Of a DNA stretch of 28,993 nucleotides, positions 7,399 through 14,485 are shown piece by piece. Origin of the DNA: CAKSKB01 sp034186235. GTDB taxonomy: Bacteria; Bacillota; Clostridia; HGM11514. Below the pieces are notes generated by a model. The model ran no database searches. It was given only the letters and a program-made list of their open reading frames with translations, and was not told the DNA's origin. The number at the start of each line of letters is the position of its first letter. The stretch's first letter is position 1. Made by a program: the position numbers and the translations under genes. The stretch lies in NCBI GenBank assembly GCA_034186235.1, contig JAXGBA010000151.1, positions 1-28,993 on the forward strand. Reading direction: 5' to 3'.

Positions 7399-7859
7399 AC
7401 GGTTACATAAAAGAAAAGGCAAATATACGGAAAAATCAGTCAAAAAAACCGATTATTGTGCTTATTGCGCTGTTTTTTACGGTGGTGTTTCTGCGCCCAG
7501 CGCACTCGGATTACGCAATCGTGTATGTTATAATCTCGCTTCTGCTTCTCACGGCGGCGGCATATCTTATAATGTTCAAGTATCTCGTGTATTACTCGTA
7601 TCAGCTTACCGGGAACGAGCTTGTTTTCATAAAAAATATCGGTTCGCACGATAAGTATCTGATGGTTGCACCGCTTTCGTCAATTACGGTTATTGAAAAA
7701 GCGGAAACTTCAAATTACGAAAACATAAACTATCCTGTAGGCGGCGAGCTTGTCGGGGCGTTTGAATATGCAGGCAAGGTGCGCACATTTTCGTTTTCAC
7801 CGAGCGATGAAATGAAAAGAGAATTAAAGAAGCTTCTCGGCGGAAAATGCATATATTGA
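7395..7859 (+). CDS. Membrane-anchored PH-like domain protein, unknown function
   Basis: 154 residues. A basic N-terminus (KKPII) leads into two transmembrane helices (about 19-33 and 41-62); a soluble domain of about 90 residues then begins YQLTGNELVFIKNIGS. The pattern of two helices followed by a beta-rich segment resembles small bacterial PH-like (bPH) membrane proteins, often of unknown role. It overlaps coaX by 4 nt, so it is translationally coupled to it. The next gene, cysE, has its own promoter whose -35 box overlaps this stop codon. Confidence 0.65.
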   Translation: MNGYIKEKANIRKNQSKKPIIVLIALFFTVVFLRPAHSDYAIVYVIISLLLLTAAAYLIMFKYLVYYSYQLTGNELVFIKNIGSHDKYLMVAPLSSITVIEKAETSNYENINYPVGGELVGAFEYAGKVRTFSFSPSDEMKRELKKLLGGKCIY

Positions 7860-7884
7860 CAATGTACGAAAATTATGATATATT
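7856..7884 (+). promoter_or_regulatory. Promoter of cysE
   Basis: Perfect -35 TTGACA (7856-7861), 17-nt spacer, -10 TATATT (7879-7884). The -35 overlaps the stop codon of the upstream gene, separating cysE from the coaX transcript. Confidence 0.75.
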
Positions 7885-7905
7885 AGAATAAAAGGAGTGT
7901 CGGAA

Positions 7906-8766
7906 ATGAGCTATAATGCGGAAAAAACCGTGAAAAATATACTTGAAAGCTATAATGCGTACCCCACAATAAACGGTACGACTAAAGACAATATATTAAA
8001 TAAGGAAATGATAATAAAGGTAACCGAAAAAATCAGGGGGCTGCTGTTCCCCGGATTTTTCTACAATAATAAGGTAGTAGAAACGGATTACCTCTCGTTT
8101 ATAGTTGGAGAGCAGCTGGAAGATATACATTATATTCTCAAAAAGCAGATTGAAATTGCCTTAAACGGCGAAGGAAACGCCGAGGAAACCGTTGAGAAGT
8201 TCATCTCGGCGATTCCCGGAATAAGAGAGCATCTCAATACCGATGTCAAAGCGGCGTTTGACGGCGACCCGGCAGCATACAGTACGGACGAAATAATCTT
8301 TTCGTACCCCGGGCTTTATGCAATCACCACATACCGCATAGCGCATGAGCTTTATAATCTCGGCGTGCCGATGATTCCCAGAATCATGACCGAACATGCC
8401 CACAGCATAACCGGAATCGACATTAACCCCGGCGCCAAAATCGGAAAATATTTCTTTATCGACCACGGCACCGGAATAGTAATCGGCGAAACAACCGAAA
8501 TAGGCGACAACGTTAAAATATATCAGGGCGTAACCCTCGGTGCGCTTTCCACTCGTAAGGGTCAGCAGCTTAAGGGTATAAAAAGGCACCCCACAATCGG
8601 AAATAATGTTACAATTTACTCCGGCACAAGTATCCTCGGCGGCGAAACGGTCATAGGAGATAATGCCGTAATCGGCGGAAACTCGTTTATAACCTCGTCC
8701 GTTGAGGCGAATTCCAGGGTGAGCGTCAAGAACCCCGAACTTAATATTAAGAATTTTGAGTTATAA
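7906..8766 (+). CDS. cysE: Serine O-acetyltransferase
   Basis: Transfers acetyl from acetyl-CoA to L-serine, giving O-acetylserine for cysteine synthesis. 286 residues: an alpha-helical N-terminal domain of about 160 residues followed by a left-handed beta-helix of hexapeptide repeats (about 172-262). The catalytic pair expected from the E. coli enzyme is present as D172 (TGIDINPGA) and H187 (FIDHGTGIVIGE). This is the long-N-terminus form seen in anaerobes. ATG 7906 has AAAGGAG 8 nt upstream; a GTG at 7897 falls within that site. Adjacent to the methionine importer genes, in line with sulfur amino acid supply. Confidence 0.93.
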   Translation: MSYNAEKTVKNILESYNAYPTINGTTKDNILNKEMIIKVTEKIRGLLFPGFFYNNKVVETDYLSFIVGEQLEDIHYILKKQIEIALNGEGNAEETVEKFISAIPGIREHLNTDVKAAFDGDPAAYSTDEIIFSYPGLYAITTYRIAHELYNLGVPMIPRIMTEHAHSITGIDINPGAKIGKYFFIDHGTGIVIGETTEIGDNVKIYQGVTLGALSTRKGQQLKGIKRHPTIGNNVTIYSGTSILGGETVIGDNAVIGGNSFITSSVEANSRVSVKNPELNIKNFEL

Positions 8767-8775
8767 ACAAAATTT

Positions 8776-8794
8776 ATAACCATATATCGGTTAT
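8776..8794. promoter_or_regulatory. Inverted repeat upstream of metQ promoter, possible operator
   Basis: ATAACC (8776-8781) and GGTTAT (8789-8794) form an inverted repeat with a 7-nt AT-rich spacer, ending 6 bp before the metQ -35. It is AT-rich with no T-tract, so it is more like a protein-binding site than a terminator. No S-box, T-box or other riboswitch fits in the 94-bp gap. The cognate regulator is unknown. Confidence 0.4.
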
Positions 8795-8800
8795 ATGTAT

Positions 8801-8829
8801 TGGACAAATGATAAAATGTGTGATATAAT
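8801..8829 (+). promoter_or_regulatory. Promoter of metQNI operon
   Basis: TGGACA (8801-8806), 17-nt spacer, perfect TATAAT (8824-8829). The AAAGGAG ribosome binding site at 8846-8852 is 8 nt before the metQ ATG. Confidence 0.7.
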
Positions 8830-8860
8830 ACCGATATACTAAATCAAAGGAGTAATCGAT

Positions 8861-9718
8861 ATGAAAAAGATTCTTAAATCAACATTATTGGCAGCGCTTG
8901 CATTTGCGCTCGTGTTCTCATTTGCCGGCTGCGGAAATTCGGATGACGGCGAAATCACAATTGCAGTTCCGAACGACCCCACGAACGAAGCGAGAGCGCT
9001 TCTGCTTTTACAGGATCAGGGAATTATCACACTTAAAGACAGCACGGATATCAAGGCGACAATTAAGGATATCAAAGACAATCCTCATAACATCAAGTTC
9101 AACGAAGTTGAAGCCGCACAGCTCCCCAATGTTCTTAAGGATGTTGACTATGCGGTAATCAATTCAAACTACGCAATCGAAGCAAAAATCAACCCGGTTA
9201 AGGATTCTCTTGCAATTGAAGGTTCGTCCTCAGCGTACAGCAACATTGTTGCCGTTAAGGAAGGCACCGAAAACTCGGATAAAATCAAAGCGCTCGTAGC
9301 GGCACTCGAAAGCAAGGATGTAGCGGACTTCATCGCAGGAAAATATGACGGTGCAGTTGTAAGCACGGTTGATAACCCCGGTGACGGATACGATACATCG
9401 GTTGATTATGACAAACTTTCGGGCGAAACAATTACAGTTGCGGCATCTCCGACACCCCACGCCGAAATTCTTGCGGTTGCAAAGGATATTCTTGCAAAGA
9501 AGAACATAACGCTCAAGGTTACTGAGTTTACCGACTACATTCAGCCGAACAATGTTGTTGAAAGCGGCGAGTTTGACGCAAATTACTTCCAGCACCTTCC
9601 CTATCTTGAAGACTTTAACGAAGAAAACGGGACTCACATCGTTTCGGCAGCTGCAATCCATGTTGAACCTATGGGTGTCTACGGCGGAAAGCAGAAAAGC
9701 CTTGACGCAATAAAATAA
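8861..9718 (+). CDS. metQ: Methionine-binding lipoprotein with circularly permuted MetQ/NlpA domain
   Basis: Substrate-binding lipoprotein of a methionine ABC importer, 285 residues. A signal peptide ends in a lipobox FAGC (lipidated C24). The mature part has the MetQ halves in reversed order. Residues 29-169 correspond to the usual C-terminal half (VPNDPTNEARALLLL 36-50, VEAAQLP 83-89, AVINSNYA 98-105, KYDGAVV 161-167). After a linker of about 18 residues (170-187), residues 188-285 correspond to the usual N-terminal half (TPHAEILAV 198-206, FTDYIQPN 223-230, ANYFQHLPYLEDFN 240-253, HVEPMGVY 267-274, KSLDAIK at the end). Ligand-site residues of the family appear kept, such as R45, N101/N103, Y226, F243, H245 and Y248. 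The frame is uninterrupted, with a good promoter and ribosome binding site. metN and metI follow. Family identity is very secure; the permutation is read directly from motif order. Confidence 0.95.
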   Translation: MKKILKSTLLAALAFALVFSFAGCGNSDDGEITIAVPNDPTNEARALLLLQDQGIITLKDSTDIKATIKDIKDNPHNIKFNEVEAAQLPNVLKDVDYAVINSNYAIEAKINPVKDSLAIEGSSSAYSNIVAVKEGTENSDKIKALVAALESKDVADFIAGKYDGAVVSTVDNPGDGYDTSVDYDKLSGETITVAASPTPHAEILAVAKDILAKKNITLKVTEFTDYIQPNNVVESGEFDANYFQHLPYLEDFNEENGTHIVSAAAIHVEPMGVYGGKQKSLDAIK

Positions 9719-9737
9719 ACTTAATAAAAACCGTCAG

Positions 9738-9762
9738 AAAGGGGAATTGTTTTCCCCTTTTT
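9738..9762 (+). terminator. Intra-operon attenuating hairpin between metQ and metN
   Basis: AAAGGGGAA (9738-9746) pairs with TTCCCCTTT (9752-9760), loop TTGTT, followed by T residues to 9762. A terminator-like hairpin inside the operon fits partial termination or 3'-end protection that makes more of the binding protein than of MetN and MetI (inference). Confidence 0.6.
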
Positions 9763-9780
9763 GGCTTTGGGGGACAATAT

Positions 9781-10797
9781 ATGATAGAAATTAAAAACCT
9801 TTGCAAAACCTTTGACGCCGCAGGCGGGAAGGTAGAAGCGCTTAAAAATGTCAATATCACTGTAGGCGACGGCGAAATATACGGAATAATCGGCATGAGC
9901 GGCGCCGGCAAAAGCACCCTTGTGCGCTGCATCAATATGCTTGAACGCCCCACCTCGGGCTCCGTGATAATAGACGGGACCGATATAGGTAAGCTGAAAG
10001 ACGCCGACCTCCGCCAAATCCGCAGGAATATCACGATGATTTTCCAGGGATTTAACCTTCTGATGCAAAGGACATGCCTTAAAAACATATGCTTTCCGCT
10101 GGAGCTTTCGGGCGTAAAGGCGGCGGACGCAAAGAAAAAAGCAAAGGAGCTTTTAGATATAGTCGGGCTTCCCGATAAGGCGGACGCATACCCGGCGCAG
10201 CTTTCGGGCGGGCAGCAGCAGAGGATTGCAATTGCAAGAGCGCTTGCAACAAACCCGAAGGTTCTTCTGTGCGACGAAGCAACCAGCGCATTGGACCCCA
10301 AAACCACACATTCCATATTAACTCTTTTGAAGGAAATTAACGAAAAAACGGGGATAACCGTAATCGTTATAACACACCAGATGAGCGTTGTTGAGGAAAT
10401 CTGCGATAAAGTCGCAATTCTGGACGGCGGCGAGGTTGCGGAATCGGGCGAGGTGAGCAAGATATTCTCAAATCCCAAATCCGACGCGGCAAAGCTTCTT
10501 GTGTTCCCCGAAGGGAGAACGCAGGCGCTCCCCGAAAACCCCGGCGAGCTTACGCTGAGGGTTGTGTTTAACGGCGGAACCGCCGCAGGCAAGCCCCTCA
10601 TAACACAAATGGCAATCGATAAAGGCATAGCGGCGAATATTCTGGCGGCAAGCACAAAAACAATCGGCGGAAAGGTTTATGGAACAATGTTCCTCGGTAT
10701 ATCCGGCGGCAGAAGTAAGCTCAATGAAGCCATTGAATATATCGGTACCGTGCCGAATGTTGCGGTAAAGGAGGTTGACAGAAATGCTGCTGAGTAA
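9781..10797 (+). CDS. metN: Methionine ABC transporter ATPase with NIL domain
   Basis: Nucleotide-binding subunit of the methionine importer, 338 residues. ABC domain: Walker A GMSGAGKST (38-46), Q-loop FQG (88-90), signature LSGGQQQR (141-148), Walker B VLLCDEATSALD (161-172), switch histidine H199. The C-terminal 257-333 region is a NIL/ACT-like domain, the element that binds intracellular methionine and trans-inhibits E. coli MetN. Starts ATG 9781 after a GGGGG-containing purine site. Its end overlaps metI by 14 nt. Confidence 0.95.
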   Translation: MIEIKNLCKTFDAAGGKVEALKNVNITVGDGEIYGIIGMSGAGKSTLVRCINMLERPTSGSVIIDGTDIGKLKDADLRQIRRNITMIFQGFNLLMQRTCLKNICFPLELSGVKAADAKKKAKELLDIVGLPDKADAYPAQLSGGQQQRIAIARALATNPKVLLCDEATSALDPKTTHSILTLLKEINEKTGITVIVITHQMSVVEEICDKVAILDGGEVAESGEVSKIFSNPKSDAAKLLVFPEGRTQALPENPGELTLRVVFNGGTAAGKPLITQMAIDKGIAANILAASTKTIGGKVYGTMFLGISGGRSKLNEAIEYIGTVPNVAVKEVDRNAAE

Positions 10798-11488
10798 GCT
10801 TTTTTCACCTGAGGTAATCGAAGAAACCGTTGAAATACTCAAAAGCGATTTTCTTCTTGCAACCTGGGAAACACTGTATGTTACGATTCTTGCAACACTG
10901 TTTGCGATAATTTTGGGGCTGCCGCTCGGCGTGCTGCTCGTTGCCGGCGAGAAAAACGGCGTTCTGCCGCTCCCTTCCGGCGTTATGCATGCACTCGGGC
11001 TTTTAATTAACTTTTTAAGGTCGGTGCCCTTCCTCATTCTTATGATAATGGTTTTCCCTTTAACAAGGCTTATAGTCGGCACAACCGTCGGAACGGTTGC
11101 GTCAATCGTACCGCTTGTTATAGCGGCATTTCCGTTTGTCGCAAGGCTTGCCGAAAGCAGCCTGAGGGAGGTAAACCCCAACATTATAGAAATGGCACAG
11201 AGTATGGGTGCGTCCCCAATGCAGATAATCGTTAAGGTTATGATTCCCGAAAGCGTTCCGTCTCTTATTTCAAATGCAACAATTGCGGTTACAACCATCC
11301 TCGGCTACTCCGCAATGAGCGGTATAATCGGCGGTGGCGGACTCGGTAAAATCGCCATAAACTACGGATATTACAGATATAAGTATCTCATAATGCTCGC
11401 AGCAGTGGTTCTGCTTATAATCCTCGTGCAGGTGTTCCAGAGCATAGGCACCCGCCTTGCGGTAAAAACAGATAAAAGGTTAAAATAA
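10784..11488 (+). CDS. metI: Methionine ABC transporter permease
   Basis: Membrane subunit of the MetNI importer, 234 residues, about five transmembrane helices. The EAA coupling loop EMAQSMGASPMQIIVKVMIP contacts MetN. Conserved GYSAMSGIIGGGGLGKIA and the NYGYYRYK segment follow. ATG 10784 is chosen because AAAGGAGG at 10767-10774 lies 9 nt before it; an upstream TTG would abut that site. It overlaps the metN 3' end by 14 nt. A strong terminator follows 5 nt after its stop. Confidence 0.95.
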   Translation: MLLSKLFSPEVIEETVEILKSDFLLATWETLYVTILATLFAIILGLPLGVLLVAGEKNGVLPLPSGVMHALGLLINFLRSVPFLILMIMVFPLTRLIVGTTVGTVASIVPLVIAAFPFVARLAESSLREVNPNIIEMAQSMGASPMQIIVKVMIPESVPSLISNATIAVTTILGYSAMSGIIGGGGLGKIAINYGYYRYKYLIMLAAVVLLIILVQVFQSIGTRLAVKTDKRLK

Positions 11489-11493
11489 ATCCA

Positions 11494-11523
11494 AAAGGCA
11501 GGACGATAAATCCTGCCTTTTTT
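11494..11523 (+). terminator. Rho-independent terminator of metQNI
   Basis: Perfect 10-bp stem AAAGGCAGGA (11494-11503) / TCCTGCCTTT (11511-11520), 7-nt loop, T run to 11523. Confidence 0.92.
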
Positions 11524-11535
11524 ATATCCATCAGA

Positions 11536-11564
11536 TTGACAATGCACATAAAATACGTTATAAT
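11536..11564 (+). promoter_or_regulatory. Consensus promoter without a downstream gene on this strand
   Basis: Perfect TTGACA (11536-11541), 17-nt spacer, perfect TATAAT (11559-11564), directly after the metI terminator. Downstream on the plus strand only a 10-codon frame and the antisense of argB are seen, so any transcript would be a short noncoding RNA or antisense to the 11558-11695 remnant. A CGGC-GGCT-GCCG hairpin with T-rich tail lies at about 11583-11609. Confidence 0.5.
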
Positions 11565-11695
11565 AATATGAAGCTTTTTTCCCGGCGGCTGCCGATTTGA
11601 TTTGTTTTTATTCCGTGCCTTTTCTGAACCAACAATTTAACAAAGTATATTCCGTAAAAAAATACAAGCACGATTATCGCCGATATTCTGTACAT
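11558..11695 (-). pseudogene. Truncated isoprenylcysteine methyltransferase-like gene, 45 codons
   Basis: A 45-residue frame starting ATG 11695, with an AAGGTG ribosome binding site 6-8 nt upstream and a plausible own promoter. One transmembrane helix (MYRISAIIVLVFFYGIYF) is followed by KLLVQKRHGIKTNQIGSRRE, which resembles the N-terminal region of isoprenylcysteine carboxyl methyltransferase (ICMT)-family membrane proteins of Clostridia. It then stops at 11558, next to the metI terminator; the rest (normally well over 100 more residues) is absent. It is best read as a deletion remnant that kept its promoter and start, though a functional small membrane peptide cannot be excluded. The remaining parts of 11489-11817 hold only the two terminators and two promoters listed. 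Confidence 0.5.
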
Positions 11696-11759
11696 AATAT
11701 CACCTTATTCAACTATTGCAAAGCATATATGACTGCTCTCTGATATTTCATTATATATT

Positions 11760-11788
11760 ATCATAGCATATTTTTATTTTAATTGCAA
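11760..11788 (-). promoter_or_regulatory. Promoter for the truncated 45-codon frame
   Basis: On the minus strand TTGCAA (11783-11788), 17-nt spacer, TATGAT (11760-11765). It lies just behind the argB terminator and about 65 bp upstream of the ATG at 11695. Confidence 0.5.
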
Positions 11789-11789
11789 G

Positions 11790-11814
11790 AAAAAAACAAG
11801 CCATCAAGGCTTGT
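11790..11814 (-). terminator. Rho-independent terminator of argCB
   Basis: Stem ACAAGCC (11796-11802) / GGCTTGT (11808-11814) with a 5-nt loop; in the minus direction it is followed by seven T residues (11790-11796). It begins 3 nt after the argB stop. Confidence 0.9.
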
Positions 11815-11817
11815 CTT

Positions 11818-12690
11818 TTATTCAATCATTGTACCGATACCGGTGTTTGTGAATATTTCAAGCAGCAGGCAGTGAGGAATCCTGCCGTCGATAATATGCA
11901 CATTTTTAACGCCTTTTTTCATTGCGTCCATGCAGCCGAGGATTTTGGGAATCATTCCGCCGGTGATAACGCCGTCGTCAATCATGGTATGAATTTCCTC
12001 GGAATTTGTAACGAAAATCACATTGCCGTCTTTGTCCTTAAGTCCTTCGGTGTCGGTAAGGATAATCAGCTTTTCCGCACCCACAGCGCACGCAACGGCG
12101 CTTGAAACAGTGTCGGCATTAATATTGTAGCTGTGCCCCTCCTCGCCCACACCAATCGGCGCAATAACGGGGATAAACTCGTCTTTAATAAGGTAATCGA
12201 TTATGTGTGTGTCGATTTCGGTAACATCGCCGACATACCCAATATCCGCAACTTCTCCGTCAACCGTGGCGGTGTGTTTTTTGCATTTTATCAGCGAACC
12301 GTCGATTCCGCAAAGCCCGATAGCCTTGCTTCCCTTCTGATTTAAGAGGGATACAATTTCCTTATTTGTTTTACCTACGAGAACCTGCTGGGCAACCTGC
12401 ATTGTTTTTTCGTCCGTCACCCTGAGGCCGCTTTTGAACTCGCTGACTATGTGAAGATCGGTCAGAGCCTGGCTTATGTCGGGACCGCCGCCGTGCACCA
12501 GAATCGGGTTGATGCCGATATACTTAAGGATTGTGAGGTCCTCCATAACCGAATTTTTAAGCTTTTCGCTGACCATTGCGTTGCCGCCGTATTTTACAAC
12601 GAATGTCTTGTTTGCAAATTTTTGTATGTACGGCAAAGCCTCGACAAGAATATTGGCTTTGTCGATAAGTGCCTGAATTTTATCTTCCAT
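11818..12690 (-). CDS. argB: Acetylglutamate kinase
   Basis: Phosphorylates N-acetylglutamate, the second step of arginine synthesis. 290 residues of the amino-acid kinase fold: VVKYGGNAM (31-39, K33), VHGGGPDI (65-72), SGLRVTD (87-93), YNINADTVSSAVA (188-200), LTDTEGLKD and ITGGMIPKI near 240. An N-terminal helix (residues about 5-25, VEALPYIQKF) precedes the kinase core as in the arginine-sensitive hexameric enzymes, so feedback inhibition by arginine is likely (inference). 15 nt behind argC, AAGGGGG site upstream. argJ and argD, its usual partners, are not in the window. Confidence 0.96.
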   Translation of the reverse strand: MEDKIQALIDKANILVEALPYIQKFANKTFVVKYGGNAMVSEKLKNSVMEDLTILKYIGINPILVHGGGPDISQALTDLHIVSEFKSGLRVTDEKTMQVAQQVLVGKTNKEIVSLLNQKGSKAIGLCGIDGSLIKCKKHTATVDGEVADIGYVGDVTEIDTHIIDYLIKDEFIPVIAPIGVGEEGHSYNINADTVSSAVACAVGAEKLIILTDTEGLKDKDGNVIFVTNSEEIHTMIDDGVITGGMIPKILGCMDAMKKGVKNVHIIDGRIPHCLLLEIFTNTGIGTMIE

Positions 12691-12705
12691 CCGTAAACAG
12701 CCCCC

Positions 12706-13746
12706 TTACAGATAAAAACCGGGATTTGAAATTCCTGCGGTTTCGTCAATCCCGAACATAATGTTCATGTTCTGCACCGCCTGCCCGGCAGCCCCCTTGA
12801 AAAGATTGTCAATGCAGCTCACAACGACCGCCCTCTTTGTGCGGCTGTCAACCACGCAGCCGATGTCAACGAAGTTCGAGCCGGCAACATGATTGGTTTC
12901 AGGTAGGTTTCCCTCATCGCAAACCCTTACAAAATGCTCGCCCATGTAAAACTCTTTGTACATCTCAACAAGCTCCGCCGTAGAAATATTTTCGGTAAGA
13001 TTAGCGTAAATCGTTGCCAGAATCCCCCTCTTCATCGGGATAAGGTGGGGCGTAAAGCTAATTACCATGTCCTTCCCTGCAAGAATCGAAAGCTCCTGCT
13101 CGATTTCGGAGGTGTGGCGGTGCTTTGCAACGCTGTAAGCCTTCGTGCTTTCGGTACATTCACAGAACGAATAGTCAAGCTTTTCCTTTCTGCCGGCACC
13201 CGAAACACCGGATTTTGCGTCCACAATAACCGAGCTTACATCTATGATATGATTGGCCACCATCGGCGCACAGCCGAGAATCGAAGCCGTAGTATAGCAG
13301 CCCGGATTGCCTATGACACAGGCAGATTTGATTTTGTCCCGGTACAGCTCGCAAAGCCCATAAACCGCCTCGTTAAGAAGCGGCTTGTCGCAATGCTCAA
13401 TTCCGTACCACTCTTTGTAAATATCTGCATTATTATACCGAAAATCCGCACTTAGGTCGATAACCTTAACCCCAAGGTGTGCAAGCTTCGATACAAGGTT
13501 TGCCGACGCACCGTGCGGAAGCGCCGTGAATACGACATCACATTCCGCCGCAAGTTTTTCGGGGTTAACCTCATCGCAGATGTTGTCAACAACGCCCCTG
13601 AGGGTCGGATACAGCTCCGACAGTGCCTTCCCGGCAAAGCTTTTTGATACAACCGATTTTATCTCAGCGCCCGGATGACAGGAAAGTATTCTCACAAGCT
13701 CCTCGCCCGCATAGCCTGTCGCTCCTACGATACCGACTTTTATCAT
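12706..13746 (-). CDS. argC: N-acetyl-gamma-glutamyl-phosphate reductase
   Basis: NADPH-dependent reduction of N-acetylglutamyl phosphate, third step of arginine synthesis. 346 residues: nucleotide-binding GIVGATGYAGEELVRIL (5-21), LPHGAS, the catalytic cysteine in IGNPGCYTT (C150), and HLIPMKRGIL near residue 250. ATG 13746 is preferred: GAGGTG lies 8 nt before it, and the upstream GTG at 13755 is inside that site. First gene of argCB, with an ARG-box-like palindrome overlapping its promoter. Confidence 0.95.
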   Translation of the reverse strand: MIKVGIVGATGYAGEELVRILSCHPGAEIKSVVSKSFAGKALSELYPTLRGVVDNICDEVNPEKLAAECDVVFTALPHGASANLVSKLAHLGVKVIDLSADFRYNNADIYKEWYGIEHCDKPLLNEAVYGLCELYRDKIKSACVIGNPGCYTTASILGCAPMVANHIIDVSSVIVDAKSGVSGAGRKEKLDYSFCECTESTKAYSVAKHRHTSEIEQELSILAGKDMVISFTPHLIPMKRGILATIYANLTENISTAELVEMYKEFYMGEHFVRVCDEGNLPETNHVAGSNFVDIGCVVDSRTKRAVVVSCIDNLFKGAAGQAVQNMNIMFGIDETAGISNPGFYL

Positions 13747-13765
13747 AAGTACCACCTCGTTTATT

Positions 13766-13794
13766 ATTATACATCAAACTGCATAAAAATGCAA
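13766..13794 (-). promoter_or_regulatory. argCB promoter
   Basis: Minus strand -35 TTGCAT (13789-13794), 17-nt spacer, perfect -10 TATAAT (13766-13771). Confidence 0.75.
13780..13793. promoter_or_regulatory. ARG-box-like palindrome, probable ArgR/AhrC operator
   Basis: TGCATAAAAATGCA is a 14-bp palindrome of the TGNAT-AT-rich-ATNCA form recognised by ArgR/AhrC family repressors (B. subtilis boxes read close to TGAATAAAAATTCA). It overlaps the -35 of argC, and a further TGCATAT half-site (minus strand) lies at 13794-13800. Arginine-dependent repression is inferred; no argR gene is in the window. Confidence 0.6.
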
Positions 13795-13802
13795 TATGCA
13801 GT

Positions 13803-14450
13803 TTACATGAGTTTTTTGCCGTCAAGAAGCAGATTCTGCAAATCATAAACAGATTCCGCAAAGTAATCAGCTTTTGCCGCTTCGAGTTCTTCTCTTGACC
13901 CGAACCCATAAAGCACTGCAACAGCAGGAATATTATTCGCCTTGGCACCCTCAATATCGAATTTTCTGTCGCCGATCATAACGGCATTTTTGCCGCCCGT
14001 GAGTTCAAGTGCGCGCTTCACAAGGCTGACCTTTCCCTCCTCAACATTGGAAAGTTCGGGGCCTACAATTGCATCAAAAAACTTTGCAATATCGAAATGC
14101 TCCGCAATTTTTTCGGAATACACCTGTGGTTTTCCCGTTACAACCGCCATTATGTGCCTTTCGGCTTTAAGATTTTTGAGCATATCGTAAACGCCGTCGT
14201 AAAGCTTGTTTTCAAACATCCCGACGGTCGAAAAACGCTCCCTGTATTTATGCAGAAGCTCGTTCGCAACCCGCTCGTCAACGCCGTAGATTTCCATAAA
14301 AGCGTTTGTCAGCGGCGGCCCGATAAACCGTTTGAGCTTCTCGTAATCATTTTCAGTAATACCACGGCTTTCGAGGGCATAACGCACGCATTTCAGAATC
14401 CCCTCCTGGGAATCCGTAAGCGTGCCATCCAAATCAAAAAAGTATGTCAT
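13803..14450 (-). CDS. HAD-family phosphatase (phosphoglycolate phosphatase/PpaX-like)
   Basis: 215-residue HAD hydrolase with an alpha-helical cap. Motif I FFDLDGTLTDS (D6 nucleophile, D8 acid/base), motif II VVTGKP (T105, K107), K140, and motif III MIGDRKFDIEGAK (D161, D165). The layout resembles Gph/PpaX/5'-nucleotidase-type enzymes acting on small phosphometabolites; the exact substrate cannot be assigned. ATG 14450 has AAGGAG 6 nt upstream. It lies 35 bp behind xerD and is probably co-transcribed with it. Confidence 0.85.
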   Translation of the reverse strand: MTYFFDLDGTLTDSQEGILKCVRYALESRGITENDYEKLKRFIGPPLTNAFMEIYGVDERVANELLHKYRERFSTVGMFENKLYDGVYDMLKNLKAERHIMAVVTGKPQVYSEKIAEHFDIAKFFDAIVGPELSNVEEGKVSLVKRALELTGGKNAVMIGDRKFDIEGAKANNIPAVAVLYGFGSREELEAAKADYFAESVYDLQNLLLDGKKLM

Positions 14451-14485
14451 AGTGTTCTCCTTAAATTAATCAGGCAACCGAAGCT

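Noticed and set aside
7897..7905. GTG start three codons upstream of cysE ATG
   Set aside because: It falls within the AAAGGAG ribosome binding site that serves ATG 7906.
8767..8860. SAM or methionine riboswitch/T-box upstream of metQ
   Set aside because: Only 94 bp separate cysE and metQ, most of it promoter; no T-box sequence or S-box helices are visible. The argC and aspC leaders likewise have no T-box.
9669..10655. 328-codon minus-strand open frame opposite metN
   Set aside because: Shadow of metN; Ser/Ala/Pro-rich composition with no domain.
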